In this document: positions 35,103 through 48,539 of the stretch, one piece after another
Position numbering within the stretch: the first letter of the stretch is position 1
How the letters are laid out: every line of letters starts with the position of its first letter
From: Bacillus sp. IITD106
Lineage (GTDB): Bacteria; Bacillota; Bacilli; Bacillales; Bacillaceae_C
Assembly: GCF_019459225.1 (NCBI RefSeq)
Contig: NZ_JAIAZY010000006.1
Coordinates: forward strand, 62,001-126,000
Length of the DNA stretch: 64,000 bases
Direction of reading: 5' to 3'
Translations under genes and position numbers: made by a program
Notes under the pieces: model-generated
What the model was told of the DNA's origin: nothing
Database searches by the model: none
Seen by the model: the letters and a program-made list of their open reading frames with translations, nothing else

Positions 35103-35471
35103 ATGAAGCACTTAATTGATGATGGGCGGCCAATCTTCGTCCAAATTGCAGAGCGGATTGAGGATGACATTATCGAAGGAGGCTTGCCGGAAGAATCCCA
35201 AGTTCCTTCAACAAATCAGTTTGCTCACTTTTATAAAATCAACCCTGCCACGGCTGCAAAAGGCGTAAATTTATTGGTGGATGAAGGTATTTTATATAAA
35301 AAACGGGGGATCGGAATGTTTGTAGCAGAAGGTGCACGCATGAAAGTCATTGAGAAACGAAAAGAACAATTTTTTGAGCAATATGTTGTGACGATGATAC
35401 AAGAAGCTGAAAAGTTAGGGATTACATCTGAACAATTAATGGAAATGATTCGGAGAGGAGATCGAAGATGA
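35103..35471 (+). CDS. GntR-family regulator, YtrA subfamily
   Basis: About 122 aa, a winged-helix GntR domain (GRPIFVQIAERIEDDIIEGG, then FAHFYKINPATAAKGVNLLV) followed by a short helical dimerisation tail (about 75-122), the YtrA type. Such repressors control the ABC genes that follow and in B. subtilis respond to cell-envelope antibiotics. Start is set at ATG 35103 with GGTGGTG 7 nt upstream, rather than the ATG five codons earlier. Its stop overlaps the next start (ATGA). Confidence 0.85.
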   Translation: MKHLIDDGRPIFVQIAERIEDDIIEGGLPEESQVPSTNQFAHFYKINPATAAKGVNLLVDEGILYKKRGIGMFVAEGARMKVIEKRKEQFFEQYVVTMIQEAEKLGITSEQLMEMIRRGDRR

Positions 35472-36352
35472 TGAACGAAGTGGTAAGGGTCAGTAAGCTA
35501 AATAAATTTTACGATGACCATAAAGCAATCCAAGATATAAGCTTTTCGATTAAAGAAAATAAAATATACGGACTACTTGGCAGAAATGGAGCAGGAAAAA
35601 CAACTTTAATGAAAATGATTACGGCTCAAATTTTTCCTACTAGTGGAGATTTGAACGTTTTTGGTGAGGAACCATATGAAAATGCGAAAGTATTAAGTCA
35701 AATTTGTTTTATAAAAGAAAGTCAGAAGTACCCTGATAATTTTACTGTTCGTGATATTTTAGAAGTGTCAAAGTCATTTTTTCCAAATTGGGATGAGGAG
35801 TATGCGTACTCATTAGTCGAAGATTTTAATCTTCCTTTAAAGAAAAAAAATAAGGGTCTTTCCAGGGGAATGCATTCAGCACTAGGAATTGTTGTTGGTC
35901 TTGCAAGCAGAGCACCATTAACTATTTTTGATGAACCTTATTTGGGATTGGACGCCGTTTCGCGCGAATTATTTTACAATCGATTAATGGAGGATTACAC
36001 GGAGCATCCTCGGACTGTTATACTATCTACCCATCTTATTGATGAAGTGAGTAATTTGTTAGAGCATGTTCTAGTCGTTGACAAAGGAAGATTAATTATC
36101 GACGAAGATGCAGAGAATTTGAGAGAGAAGGCTTTTACGGTAACAGGGCAAACTGCTAAGGTAGAATCATTTATTTCTGGAAAAGAAGTGATCCATCGTG
36201 AACCATTTGGAGGGTTGCTTTCAGCTACTGTAATAGGTCGTGCAAATAATGTCCATATTTCGGGGCTTGAAATATCTCCGGTTTCCTTGCAACAATTAAT
36301 TGTCCATTTAACGAAAGGGAATTCTGATAGACAAGGAGTGATGGCGAAATGA
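35468..36352 (+). CDS. ABC transporter ATP-binding protein (YtrB-like)
   Basis: 294 aa. Walker A GLLGRNGAGKTT, Walker B TIFDEPYLGLD and the H-loop ILSTHLIDEV are intact; the signature reads LSRGMHSA rather than LSGGQ, as in YtrB-type ATPases whose partners are small permeases. Between regulator and permease with 4-nt overlaps at both ends, so the three are one operon. Substrate unknown; family members are linked to envelope stress and acetoin or peptide-antibiotic responses. Confidence 0.88.
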   Translation: MMNEVVRVSKLNKFYDDHKAIQDISFSIKENKIYGLLGRNGAGKTTLMKMITAQIFPTSGDLNVFGEEPYENAKVLSQICFIKESQKYPDNFTVRDILEVSKSFFPNWDEEYAYSLVEDFNLPLKKKNKGLSRGMHSALGIVVGLASRAPLTIFDEPYLGLDAVSRELFYNRLMEDYTEHPRTVILSTHLIDEVSNLLEHVLVVDKGRLIIDEDAENLREKAFTVTGQTAKVESFISGKEVIHREPFGGLLSATVIGRANNVHISGLEISPVSLQQLIVHLTKGNSDRQGVMAK

Positions 36353-37035
36353 ATATTCAAAGTGTTTTAAAAATGCATCGCCAAGATAAGTGGGGTTGGT
36401 TTTTAATTCCAAATATCATCGTATTCTCTGTATTCTTTGTTAATTTAATCGTCAGCTTTTTTATTACAACAAAAGAAGCGTACTATACAGGTGGGGGATT
36501 ATCATATTTAATCATATACATGTTAGTAATTGGAATAATAGTAATGGCGCAAACATTTTCATATGCCATTAGCATGTCCGTTAGAAGAACAGATTACTTT
36601 ATTGGTACGGCTCTAATGGGGGCAATGATGAGTTTTTCCTATGCAGTACTTTTATTTATTTGTTCCATACTTGAAAATTGGACGAATAACTGGGGAGTAA
36701 AATTTCATTTCTTCCACTTTCCATATTTAAATGATGGATCACTTTTAGAACAATTTGCTATTTATTTCATCCTTTTGATTAATCTATTTTTCCTTGGATT
36801 TATGATTTCCAGCTTTACACGCCGTTTTGGAAAAAAAGGAATGGTTATTGCAATGGTAGTCTCATTATTGATTGCAAGTGTCGCAGCACTGCTTGTAATG
36901 TATTATGGATATTGGATGGACATTATCCATTGGATTATTAGTCACACAGCCGTACAACTTGCTTACTGGCTCATTATTCCGACCTTGTTATACGTTGTCT
37001 TCTCGTACTTTTTCTTGAGAAGGGCGACAGTATAA
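36349..37035 (+). CDS. ABC transporter permease of the YtrA-type operon
   Basis: 228 aa with six predicted membrane helices (for example IIVFSVFFVNLIVSFFI, SYLIIYMLVIGIIVMAQTF, KGMVIAMVVSLLIASVAALL). It overlaps the ATPase gene by 4 nt and ends the operon. No clear sequence family beyond its place and topology; half-size permeases of this kind dimerise. A strong terminator follows 10 nt after its stop. Confidence 0.75.
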   Translation: MNIQSVLKMHRQDKWGWFLIPNIIVFSVFFVNLIVSFFITTKEAYYTGGGLSYLIIYMLVIGIIVMAQTFSYAISMSVRRTDYFIGTALMGAMMSFSYAVLLFICSILENWTNNWGVKFHFFHFPYLNDGSLLEQFAIYFILLINLFFLGFMISSFTRRFGKKGMVIAMVVSLLIASVAALLVMYYGYWMDIIHWIISHTAVQLAYWLIIPTLLYVVFSYFFLRRATV

Positions 37036-37044
37036 CTTCGTATA

Positions 37045-37087
37045 AAAACGACTTGCCTACAAAATTGAGTGTAGAACAAGTCGTTTT
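37045..37087 (+). terminator. Bidirectional terminator between the ABC operon and leuD
   Basis: AAAACGACTTG pairs with CAAGTCGTTTT with an inner TACA/TGTA. It also ends the ilv-leu transcript, whose last stop is at 37091. Confidence 0.85.
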
Positions 37088-37090
37088 CAT

Positions 37091-37675
37091 TTAACTTAAT
37101 GATTTTTCATATGCCGCAATTTTGTCTTCAAGCTGCAGTGTTAATGCAATTTCGTCCCAGCCGTTTAACAACATCTGACGGCGGTATGGATCGACTTTGA
37201 AGGAATACGTATCGCCATCTTCTGTTACAATTGTTTCTGTTTCAAGTGAAACGGTAATCTTCAAAGGCTTTTCTTGTGACTTTTTCAATAAATCTTCCAC
37301 TTCCGCTTCGGTAAGCTGTATCGGAAGAAGTCCGTTTTTAAAGCTATTATTATAAAAAATATCTGCAAAGCTCATTGCGATGATGACTTTGAACCCATAA
37401 TCACCGAGAGCCCAAGGAGCATGCTCACGTGAAGAACCACAGCCGAAGTTTTCTCTTGCGATTAAAATTTCACTGCCAGCATATTCTGGTTTATTCAACT
37501 CAAAGTCCGCTCTTTCAACTCCATTATCATCATATCGCCAATGATAAAACAAATATTTCCCGAAACCGGTGCGCTCAATTCTTTTTAAAAATTGCTTTGG
37601 AATGATTTGGTCTGTATCTACATTTGAACGATCTAACGGCGCAAGTACGCTCGTTACTTCTTTAATCGGCTTCAT
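37091..37675 (-). CDS. leuD: 3-isopropylmalate dehydratase small subunit
   Basis: 194 aa, standard length. It supplies the swivel domain of isopropylmalate isomerase (2- to 3-isopropylmalate). Visible: [20 protein letters not shown], the [15 protein letters not shown] loop and NGLLPIQL. Last gene of the ilv-leu cluster; its start overlaps the leuC stop by 4 nt. Confidence 0.97.
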   Translation of the reverse strand: MKPIKEVTSVLAPLDRSNVDTDQIIPKQFLKRIERTGFGKYLFYHWRYDDNGVERADFELNKPEYAGSEILIARENFGCGSSREHAPWALGDYGFKVIIAMSFADIFYNNSFKNGLLPIQLTEAEVEDLLKKSQEKPLKITVSLETETIVTEDGDTYSFKVDPYRRQMLLNGWDEIALTLQLEDKIAAYEKSLS

Positions 37676-39087
37676 ACTAGCGCCTCCTCTTGTTTAAACG
37701 TACGAACGTCGACGAAACGACCGGCAATCGCCGCAGCTGCTGCCATCGCAGGGCTGACTAAGTGTGTACGGGAACCATTTCCTTGGCGGCCCTCAAAGTT
37801 ACGATTTGATGTAGAGGCACATCTCATACCAGAAGGAACTTGGTCAGCGTTCATGGCAAGACACATGCTGCATCCAGATTCGCGCCATTCAAATCCGGCG
37901 TCTAGGAAAATTTTGTCTAATCCTTCCTCTTCCGCTTGTCTTTTAACAGAATGGGATCCAGGTACAACAATCGCATTGACGCCCTTCTTCACCTTTTTGC
38001 CAGTAACGATTTCAGAAGCTGCACGTAAATCCTCAATACGAGAATTCGTACAAGAACCTATGAACACATATTGAATTTCAATATCTGTCATTTTTGTTCC
38101 GCCTTCAAGACCCATATAGGCAAGAGCTTTTTCAATTTCCGCTCTTTCTGCTTCTGTTTTTGCATCTTCCGGGCGAGGAACAAATCCATTTACGCCAACA
38201 CCCATTCCAGGGTTCGTCCCCCAAGTAACAACAGGTTCAATTTCGGAAGCATCGATTTCAATGACAGCATCATACGTAGCATCAGCATCAGTTGCTAGCT
38301 CGCGCCATTCTGCTTTTAATTTTTCAAATTCTTCACCAGCAGGAACATGAGGACGACCTTCTAAGTAAGCAAAAGTTGTTTCGTCTGGGCTGATTAATCC
38401 TGCTTTTGCACCAGCCTCAATGGACATATTGCAAACCGTCATCCGTTGTTCCATCGTTAATTTCCTGATGGCTTCGCCTGTATATTCAAAAATATGACCA
38501 GTTCCTACGTTGATTCCGTATTTCGCAATGATCGCTAAAATTAAGTCTTTCGATGTAACCCCTTGACCTAACTCGCCATTCACTTGAACTTGCATTGTTT
38601 TCGGCTTTGCTTGCCACAAAGTTTGTGTAGAAAGTACGTGCTCCACTTCACTCGTTCCAATTCCAAATGCTAATGCACCAAAAGCTCCGTGAGTAGAAGT
38701 ATGGCTATCTCCACATACAATCGTTTTACCAGGTTGAGTCAATCCCAATTCTGGTCCAATGACGTGGACAATTCCCTGATCTGGATGACCCATTCCTGCT
38801 AAAGGAACGCCGAATTCCGCACAGTTTTTTTCAAGTGTCGTCATTTGCTTCTCAGAAATTGGATCGGTAACAGCTTCATTCAAACGAGTAGGCACGTTAT
38901 GATCCATCGTCGCAAACGTTAAATCAGGTCTTCGTACTTTTCGCCCGTTCAAACGCAAGCCTTCAAACGCTTGTGGAGAAGTCACTTCATGCACGAGATG
39001 AAGATCGATATATAGCAAATCTGGTTTCCCTTCCTCTCGATGAACGACGTGCTTCTCCCAAATCTTTTCAATAATAGTTTTGCCCAT
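37672..39087 (-). CDS. leuC: 3-isopropylmalate dehydratase large subunit
   Basis: 471 aa, the aconitase-like subunit carrying a 4Fe-4S cluster. Cluster ligands lie in [14 protein letters not shown] and the [14 protein letters not shown] loop. Other landmarks: [40 protein letters not shown]. It works with LeuD in the second step of leucine synthesis. It starts 11 nt after the leuB stop. Confidence 0.97.
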   Translation of the reverse strand: MGKTIIEKIWEKHVVHREEGKPDLLYIDLHLVHEVTSPQAFEGLRLNGRKVRRPDLTFATMDHNVPTRLNEAVTDPISEKQMTTLEKNCAEFGVPLAGMGHPDQGIVHVIGPELGLTQPGKTIVCGDSHTSTHGAFGALAFGIGTSEVEHVLSTQTLWQAKPKTMQVQVNGELGQGVTSKDLILAIIAKYGINVGTGHIFEYTGEAIRKLTMEQRMTVCNMSIEAGAKAGLISPDETTFAYLEGRPHVPAGEEFEKLKAEWRELATDADATYDAVIEIDASEIEPVVTWGTNPGMGVGVNGFVPRPEDAKTEAERAEIEKALAYMGLEGGTKMTDIEIQYVFIGSCTNSRIEDLRAASEIVTGKKVKKGVNAIVVPGSHSVKRQAEEEGLDKIFLDAGFEWRESGCSMCLAMNADQVPSGMRCASTSNRNFEGRQGNGSRTHLVSPAMAAAAAIAGRFVDVRTFKQEEALV

Positions 39088-39098
39088 CTTTCTTCACC

Positions 39099-40163
39099 TC
39101 ACCGTTCTATTTCACTAATGATTTTTTCAGTCATTTCGGTTGTCGATAAAATTTGTCTTCCGATATTTTTAAACTCACTTGTACAGAAGCCTGCTTCTAG
39201 AACATTTTTTACAGCTGCTTCTAATACACCCGCTTCTTCTAACATTCCAAATGAACTACGAAGCATCATGGCTGTTGATAAAATTGCTCCGATAGGATTA
39301 GCGATGTTTTGCCCCGCAATATCTGGAGCCGATCCATGGATTGGCTCATATAAACCAAAACCATCCGCGCGAAGACTTGCAGAAGGCAACATGCCTAGCG
39401 ATCCTGTAATTACAGAAGCTTCATCACTTAAAATATCTCCAAACATATTTTCCGTAACGATCACATCAAATGCAGATGGATACGTGATTAGTTTCATAGC
39501 CGCTGCGTCAACAAGCATATGCTCATACTCTACTTCTGGGTATCTAGCAGCTACTTCTTCGACAATTTTTCTCCAAAGCTTACTTGATTCAAGCACGTTT
39601 GCTTTATCAACAGACGTTACTTTATTTCTGCGTTGCTTTGCCAATTCAAATGCGTGGACGACAACACGCTCAATTTCATCACGACCATACACTAATGTGT
39701 CAATAGCCTTGTCATCATCATGGAAACTTGGTTCACCGAAATACAAGCCGCCCGTTAGTTCTCTAACAATCATCATATCGACGCCTTCAGCAACTTCTTC
39801 CTTCAAAGGAGAAACAGAGAGCAAGCTTTTAAACGCTTGAACTGGCCGGAGATTGACACTTAATTCAAAATGTTTCCGAATTTGTAAGAGTCCTTTTTCA
39901 GGTCGAAGATGAGACGGATTTTTATCCCATTTTGGCCCGCCTACCGCTCCAAGAATAATCGCATCACTTTCTTCACAAATTCGGATTGTTTCATCAGGCA
40001 ACGGCTGTCCAACTGTGTCTATGGCTTCTCCACCGAGTAGTCCGTATACCCATTCAAATTCATGATGAAAACGACGCCCAATCGCTTCTAAAACAGCGAT
40101 AGATGCATCTGTTACTTCTTTTCCAATTCCGTCTCCGCGTAAAACAGCTACTCGTTTTTTCAA
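39099..40163 (-). CDS. leuB: 3-isopropylmalate dehydrogenase
   Basis: About 354 aa. NAD-dependent oxidative decarboxylation of 3-isopropylmalate. Motifs: VAVLRGDGIGKEVTDAS at the start, LRPVQAF, MIVRELTGGLYFGEP and the NMFGDILSDEASVITGSLGM metal/NAD region, ending HGSAPDIAGQNIANP. The start is read as TTG 40163 because GGAGGA (40171-40176) is 7 nt upstream; the longer frame would begin inside that site. Third of the leu genes, downstream of leuA by 24 nt. Confidence 0.96.
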   Translation of the reverse strand: MKKRVAVLRGDGIGKEVTDASIAVLEAIGRRFHHEFEWVYGLLGGEAIDTVGQPLPDETIRICEESDAIILGAVGGPKWDKNPSHLRPEKGLLQIRKHFELSVNLRPVQAFKSLLSVSPLKEEVAEGVDMMIVRELTGGLYFGEPSFHDDDKAIDTLVYGRDEIERVVVHAFELAKQRRNKVTSVDKANVLESSKLWRKIVEEVAARYPEVEYEHMLVDAAAMKLITYPSAFDVIVTENMFGDILSDEASVITGSLGMLPSASLRADGFGLYEPIHGSAPDIAGQNIANPIGAILSTAMMLRSSFGMLEEAGVLEAAVKNVLEAGFCTSEFKNIGRQILSTTEMTEKIISEIER

Positions 40164-40187
40164 CCTAACTTCCTCCCCCAAAAATGC

Positions 40188-43281
<3,094 letters not shown>

Positions 43282-43285
<4 letters not shown>

Positions 43286-45018
43286 TCTCCCACCCCTATC
43301 ATCTCATGAAGCCCTGTGCCTGGAGCTACCATTGGATAAACATTTTCAGCCTCAATAACTCGACAATCAATTAATACAGGCTCACGTGTATTGAGTGCTT
43401 CTTCAAATACAGCTTTAGCTTCTTCTTCTGTAGTTGCTATATATCCTTTAATTCCATAGGCTTCAGCCAGCTTGATAAAATCAGGTTGATTTGGAATTAA
43501 TGAGTGAGAATAACGCTCATCATAAAACGTTTGTTGCCATTGACGCACCATTCCAAGACATTTGTTATTGATGATGACAACTTTTACTGGAAGATTCAGT
43601 TCTTTGATAACGGAAAGTTCTTGCAATGTCATTTGGAAACCGCCATCTCCTGTAACCGCGACAACTGTTTTATCAGGATCAGCCAATTGTGCCCCAATCG
43701 CTGAAGGGAAACCAAAGCCCATCGTACCTAGCCCACCTGAAGTAACCCAATTATTCGGACCATTAAATCCGTAATATTGTGCTGCCCACATTTGGTGCTG
43801 ACCGACATCCGTTGTTACAATAGCATCTCCACCAGTGATTTCGTGAATCATTTTAATGACATGTGGCGAAGAAAGTGTATTTTCTGGTGAAGCCGGTTTT
43901 TTAAACGGATATTTTTCTTTATTTTCTTGCAATTCATCCGTCCACTCTGAGATATCAGGAATCGTTAAATCCATATTCAATAACTCTTCCAAAACCATCT
44001 TGGCATCTCCGACAATCGGAATAGCAGTTGGAACATTTTTACCGATTTCAGCTGGATCGATGTCAATGTGAGCGACTGTTGCATTCGGAGCAAAATGCTT
44101 CAAGTTTCCTGTTAGACGGTCATCAAAACGAGCTCCAATATTAATGAGCAAATCGCAATCTGTAATAGCCATATTGGATGTATAAGTTCCGTGCATTCCC
44201 GCCATCCCTAAAAATTGAGGATGATCCCCAGGGATTGTACCTAATCCTAGTAGTGTGTTTGTAATTGGAAATCCTGTTTTTTCTACAAATTCTCTTAAAT
44301 AATCTGATGCTTTTGCGAAAAGTACGCCTGCACCTGCAAGAATAAGCGGCTTTTTCGCATTTGCCATTACACTTACAAGCTTTTGCAGCTGCAAGTAATT
44401 TGGTTTTGTTGTTGGTTGGTAGCCTGGAAGATAAATTGGAGCATCAGGAAATACCTCTGTTACTTCTTGTGAAGCAATATCTTTTGGAATATCAATTAAA
44501 ACTGGTCCTGGACGCCCAGTAGACGCAATATAAAACGCCTCTTTAATGATTCTGCCAAGATCTTCGATTCTTTTCACTTGATAATTATGTTTAGTGATTG
44601 GCATTGTGATTCCGACAATATCGGATTCTTGGAATGCATCTGTTCCAAGTGCTGAGCTAGCGACCTGACCAGTAAATACGACGAGCGGCAATGAGTCCAT
44701 CATCGCATCCGCGATACCAGTCACTAAGTTCGTTGCTCCAGGCCCAGAGGTTGCAATAACAACACCAGGTTTTCCCGTTACTCTTGCATAACCCTCCGCA
44801 GCGTGTATAGCTCCTTGTTCGTGTCTAGTTAATACATGCCGAATCGGATTTTTATGCAATGCATCGTAAATTGGCAATGCCGCTCCTCCTGGATATCCGA
44901 ACATAATCTCAACGTTCTCTTTTTGCAATGCCTCGATGAAAAGGTCCGCCCCAGTCTTCACTTGTACTTTTGTTGTCATGTCAGTCTTTTGATCACTCGC
45001 TCCCATCGGGATACCCAT
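43282..45018 (-). CDS. ilvB: Acetolactate synthase large subunit
   Basis: About 578 aa. Thiamine-diphosphate enzyme making acetolactate and acetohydroxybutyrate. Visible: the PYR-domain loop [20 protein letters not shown] with the catalytic Glu in [14 protein letters not shown], and the ThDP/Mg motif [20 protein letters not shown] ... [12 protein letters not shown]. Start uncertain: ATG 45018 is chosen (GAGGTG just upstream); GTG 45024, with AAGGAAGG 8 nt before it, is nearly as good. The frame remains open to 45081. It follows the T-box leader. Confidence 0.96.
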
Positions 45019-45142
45019 ACTCACCTCTAGCGCCTTCCTTTCATTTTTCATTTTTTTTAAAACATATCGCAATTCAATCATTTAATGCATTAAATCTATA
45101 AAATATTTGTTTTCATTACCCGCTTCCACTTTCTTATAAAAA

Positions 45143-45434
45143 ATAAAAAAGCCTTTTCAGCCCACAAAAAAGGAGAACCTTTTATGCAGGGATGAAAAAA
45201 CTTTCATGGTACCACCCTACTTCTCAGTGTAAATCACTGACTCAGGAGCGACGTTATATCACTCATTGATAACGGGAACTTTCATTCATCCCCGTGGACC
45301 CCTAATCGCATTCGCTTTCCGGATCCCCGCTCCGAGGCGATGTCACAAATGGCTGTATTGCCGGTTTCCAGCAGTTCCGGCTCTCTGGTAATACAGGACT
45401 CCACTTATTTTTACCTCTTCATGGCATTGTCGTT
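45143..45434 (-). promoter_or_regulatory. T-box riboswitch before ilvB (Ile specifier)
   Basis: The T-box core GTAGGGTGGTACCATG lies at about 45205-45220 on the minus strand, followed by a CCTTTT/AAAAGG hairpin and CTTTTTT near 45150. Stem I is closed by GAGG (45417-45414) with CCTC (45337-45334). The triplet one base before that 3' strand is ATC (45341-45339), reading Ile. It is inside the ilv cluster, so ilvB and downstream genes get a separate tRNA-sensing control. Confidence 0.85.
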
Positions 45435-45440
45435 TGTTCA

Positions 45441-45469
45441 GTTATATCACGAAATTAACTTTTTGTCAT
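45441..45469 (-). promoter_or_regulatory. Internal promoter for the T-box-ilvB segment
   Basis: ATGACA (45469-45464), 17-nt spacer, TATAAC (45446-45441) on the minus strand. It overlaps the last codons of ilvD, and transcription would start near the first base of the T-box leader. Confidence 0.6.
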
Positions 45470-47130
45470 ATTTTCATTACTCCACCTGTGCTGGCAGATG
45501 TAACGAGCTTAGAATATCTAGCAAGATAACCTTTTTTAATTTTCGGCTCGAATGGTTTTAATTGCGATTTTCTCTCCGCTAAAACATCTTCCGAAACCTT
45601 TAACTCAATCGTACGATTCGTCAAGTCGATGAAAATTTCGTCTCCATCTTCGACAAGGGCAATTGGTCCACCTTCAGCTGCTTCCGGTGAAATATGTCCG
45701 ATTGAAATACCTCTTGATGCCCCTGAGAATCGTCCGTCGGTAATAAGAGCAACTTTCGTTCCAAGACCTCTACCTGCAATTGCTGCAGTTGGCGCAAGCA
45801 TTTCTGGCATGCCCGGACCACCTTTAGGGCCTTCATAACGGATAACAACAACATGACCTTCTTTAACAGTGCCATCATTGATTCCTTGTTGAGCATCCTC
45901 CTGTGATTCAAAAACAATTGCTTTACCGAGGAATGTTTTTATCGATGGATCAACTGCGCCTACTTTAATGACGCCTCCGTCTGGAGCAAGGTTACCATAT
46001 AGGATTGAAAGGCCACCTACGGGACTATATGGATTTTCTTTCGGTCTTATAACTTCTGGATTTGTGATAACGTGGTCTTTTACATTTTCGTAAACAGTTT
46101 TACCAGTAACCGTCATTCTATCCCTTTCAATGGCACCCATTTCACATAATTCACGTATAATGGCACTGACTCCACCAGCATCATGTACGTCTTGCATTGT
46201 ATAATCTGATGCAGGAGCAATTTTTGCTAAATAAGGTACGCGTTTTGCTACTTCGTTGATGCGGGATAAATCGTAATCAATATCTGCTTCATGCGCAATA
46301 GCTAATGTATGAAGAACTGTATTTGTCGACCCACCCATAGCCATATCTAATGCAAAGGCATCGTCAATTGTTTGTTCACTAATGATATCGCGAGGCTTAA
46401 TGTTTTCTTTTACCATTCTGACTAAATGATGGGCTGCCTCTTTAATCAATCTGTGACGTTCTTTTGAAGTTGCTACAATTGTACCATTTCCAGGTAAGGC
46501 AACACCTAACATTTCCATCAGTGAGTTCATAGAATTTGCTGTAAACATCCCTGAACAAGAACCGCAAGTCGGACATGCATTTTGTTCGATGTCTAAAAGT
46601 TTTTCAGCAGACATTTTTCCTGCATGATAAGCTCCGACCCCTTCAAAAACAGATGTCAATGTCAAAGGCTCTCCTTCTGAGGACACTCCGCCTTCCATTG
46701 GTCCACCTGATACAAAAATAGAAGGGACATTCGTTCTATATGCTGCCATTAACATACCTGGAGTAATTTTGTCACAGTTTGGAATGTAAAACACCCCGTC
46801 AAACCAGTGCGCATTGATGACTGTTTCCGCGGCATCAGCGATAAGCTCCCTACTTGGTAAAGAGTAACGCATTCCAATGTGGCCCATTGCGATTCCGTCA
46901 TCTACTCCGATAGTGTTAAATTCAAACGGTACTCCACCGGCTTCCCAAATAGCTTCTTTTACAACATCTGCAAATTCTCTAAGGTGTTTGTGGCCGGGAA
47001 TTATATCTATATATGAATTACAGACACCAATAAAAGGTTTCTCTAAATCTCTTGTTTTAACACCCGTTGCATATAATAAGCTTCGGTGCGGGGCACGATC
47101 AATCCCCTTTTTTATCATATCGCTTCTCAA
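45466..47130 (-). CDS. ilvD: Dihydroxy-acid dehydratase
   Basis: 554 aa. Iron-sulfur dehydratase producing 2-oxo acids for valine and isoleucine. Cluster and metal sites: [45 protein letters not shown] and [20 protein letters not shown]. The start is TTG 47130 ([16 protein letters not shown]), with GGAG 9 nt upstream and the N-terminus matching Bacillus IlvD; the ATG four codons on has a poor site. It lies 20 nt downstream of ilvE. Confidence 0.96.
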   Translation of the reverse strand: MRSDMIKKGIDRAPHRSLLYATGVKTRDLEKPFIGVCNSYIDIIPGHKHLREFADVVKEAIWEAGGVPFEFNTIGVDDGIAMGHIGMRYSLPSRELIADAAETVINAHWFDGVFYIPNCDKITPGMLMAAYRTNVPSIFVSGGPMEGGVSSEGEPLTLTSVFEGVGAYHAGKMSAEKLLDIEQNACPTCGSCSGMFTANSMNSLMEMLGVALPGNGTIVATSKERHRLIKEAAHHLVRMVKENIKPRDIISEQTIDDAFALDMAMGGSTNTVLHTLAIAHEADIDYDLSRINEVAKRVPYLAKIAPASDYTMQDVHDAGGVSAIIRELCEMGAIERDRMTVTGKTVYENVKDHVITNPEVIRPKENPYSPVGGLSILYGNLAPDGGVIKVGAVDPSIKTFLGKAIVFESQEDAQQGINDGTVKEGHVVVIRYEGPKGGPGMPEMLAPTAAIAGRGLGTKVALITDGRFSGASRGISIGHISPEAAEGGPIALVEDGDEIFIDLTNRTIELKVSEDVLAERKSQLKPFEPKIKKGYLARYSKLVTSASTGGVMKI

Positions 47131-47150
47131 TTATGACATCTCCTAATTTC

Positions 47151-48050
47151 TTAATTAGCTACATGCAATTCATCATATAATTTATATCCATCTGTGAGTG
47201 TCAGTTCACGAAAGCTTTCAAGCAATTCATTCGTAATGGGTCCTGGCTTTCCATCGCCGATAATCCGTCCATCAACTTTTTTAACTGCAATGACTTCCGC
47301 TGCAGTTCCAGTTAAAAAGACTTCATCAGCTGTATATACATCGTGGCGTGTAAAAATAGCTTCTTCCACTTCATAACCCTTAGCACGAGCAATATCAATA
47401 ATGGCGTTTCTAGTAATACCGACAAGGGCTCCGACATGCCCAGGAGGGGTTAATAATTTCTTATCTCTTACAATAAAAATATTATCCGCTGACCCTTCTG
47501 CTACATAGCCTTGATCATTAAGCATCAATGCTTCAGGTACTCCTGCAAGAGTTGCTTCTATTTTAACAAGGACATTATTTAAATAGTTTAATGATTTAAC
47601 CATTGGATTTAAAACATCTGAACGATTCCGTCTCGTCGCTACTGTTATAATATCAAGCCCAGTATCGTATAATTCCTTTGGATAAATACGTAACGGCTCA
47701 GCAATGACAAGTACTGTTGCTTTTTCGCAAGAATATGGGCTTAAACCTAAATCCCCTACTCCACGTGATACAACGAGGCGAACGTATCCATCTGTTAATT
47801 TGTTTTTGCGGAGTGTTTCAGCAACAATATGAGCCATCTCCTCTTTCGTGTATGGAATGGTTAACATAATTGATTTCGCTGAGTCATAGAGCCTTGTTAA
47901 ATGCTCGTCTAAGCGAAACACATTCCCAGAATATGCACGAATTCCTTCGAAGATTCCATCTCCGTAGAGAAATCCATGATCATACACTGACACAACGGCA
48001 TCTTCTTTTTTTACGAATTTGCCATCAAGGAAGATCAATTGTTCACTCAT
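47151..48050 (-). CDS. ilvE: Branched-chain amino acid aminotransferase
   Basis: 299 aa, fold-type IV PLP enzyme. It shows VYDHGFLYGDGIFEGIRAYS, the PLP lysine in NPMVKSLNYLNNVLVKIEA, and EGSADNIFIVRDKKLLTPP. It makes the last step of Val, Leu and Ile synthesis and the first of their breakdown. First gene of the cluster; AGAGGGG lies 9 nt before the ATG. Its leader of about 205 nt contains a dispersed-repeat copy (48082-48225), and its promoter carries a CodY-like box. Confidence 0.95.
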   Translation of the reverse strand: MSEQLIFLDGKFVKKEDAVVSVYDHGFLYGDGIFEGIRAYSGNVFRLDEHLTRLYDSAKSIMLTIPYTKEEMAHIVAETLRKNKLTDGYVRLVVSRGVGDLGLSPYSCEKATVLVIAEPLRIYPKELYDTGLDIITVATRRNRSDVLNPMVKSLNYLNNVLVKIEATLAGVPEALMLNDQGYVAEGSADNIFIVRDKKLLTPPGHVGALVGITRNAIIDIARAKGYEVEEAIFTRHDVYTADEVFLTGTAAEVIAVKKVDGRIIGDGKPGPITNELLESFRELTLTDGYKLYDELHVAN

Positions 48051-48081
48051 CGCTATTCGCCCCTCTCTGTAGAATTTTAGT

Positions 48082-48225
48082 CTAGCTACAGCGCCTATCG
48101 ACTAGCAAACTTCCTGTCCTTCTCCCTACGATAAGTCAACATCGACTCGTTCCTCGTCGTGTTTCCTTTATCTCAGTCGAAGGCCTTGAAGTTTGTACGT
48201 CGATGAGCAAGGCGCTTTCGCTTTT
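48082..48225 (-). repeat. Dispersed repeat, copy 1 (in the ilvE leader)
   Basis: The reverse complement matches 49037-49309 through segments such as GCGCCTTGC, ATCGACGTACAAACTTC, CCTTCGACTGAGATAAAGGA, GATGTTGACTTATCGTAG and AAGTTTGCTAGTCGATAGGC. It is about 145 bp, inverted relative to copy 2. This is a repeat type common between genes in Bacillaceae. Confidence 0.85.
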
Positions 48226-48262
48226 GTTTTTATAGTTTGTTTTGATTTATTAAATTGTTCCA

Positions 48263-48308
48263 ATGATACCGCGGTATTGCTGAAAGGTCAAGACATTTTC
48301 AGAATGTT
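48263..48308 (-). promoter_or_regulatory. ilvE promoter with CodY-like box and spacer palindrome
   Basis: TTGACC (48291-48286), 17-nt spacer, TATCAT (48268-48263). Two bp upstream of the -35 is CATTTTCAGAATGTT (48294-48308), matching the CodY consensus AATTTTCWGAAAATT at 12 of 15 bases. The spacer also holds the perfect palindrome ATACCGCGGTAT (48266-48277), a possible second operator. Confidence 0.7.
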
Positions 48309-48411
48309 TTATTAGTTGGAAAAAGTCCATTTATTTTGTATCCGTTTTCATTGTATTTGCACCAACGTTTCAAATATTTGAACTATTTATGAATATTTTT
48401 TTGAATTTTTA
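48309..48411. other. AT-rich intergenic DNA upstream of the ilvE promoter
   Basis: No frame or further element recognised between the CodY-like box and the terminator of the coiled-coil gene. Confidence 0.5.
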
Positions 48412-48468
48412 TATATAAAAAACAGCCACGATAACATCTTCCTTTTACAGGAAATGATTACCTAGCTG
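48412..48468 (-). terminator. Terminator after the coiled-coil gene
   Basis: On the minus strand a long imperfect stem (CAGCTAGGTAATCATTTCC with GGAAGATGTTATCGTGGCTG) is followed by TTTTTTATAT. Confidence 0.7.
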
Positions 48469-48539
48469 CCTTAATAATGAAAATTTAATTATGAGGTATT
48501 TGAGGCTTTTTATGTGTGGATGTTCTAATAACGAATGCT

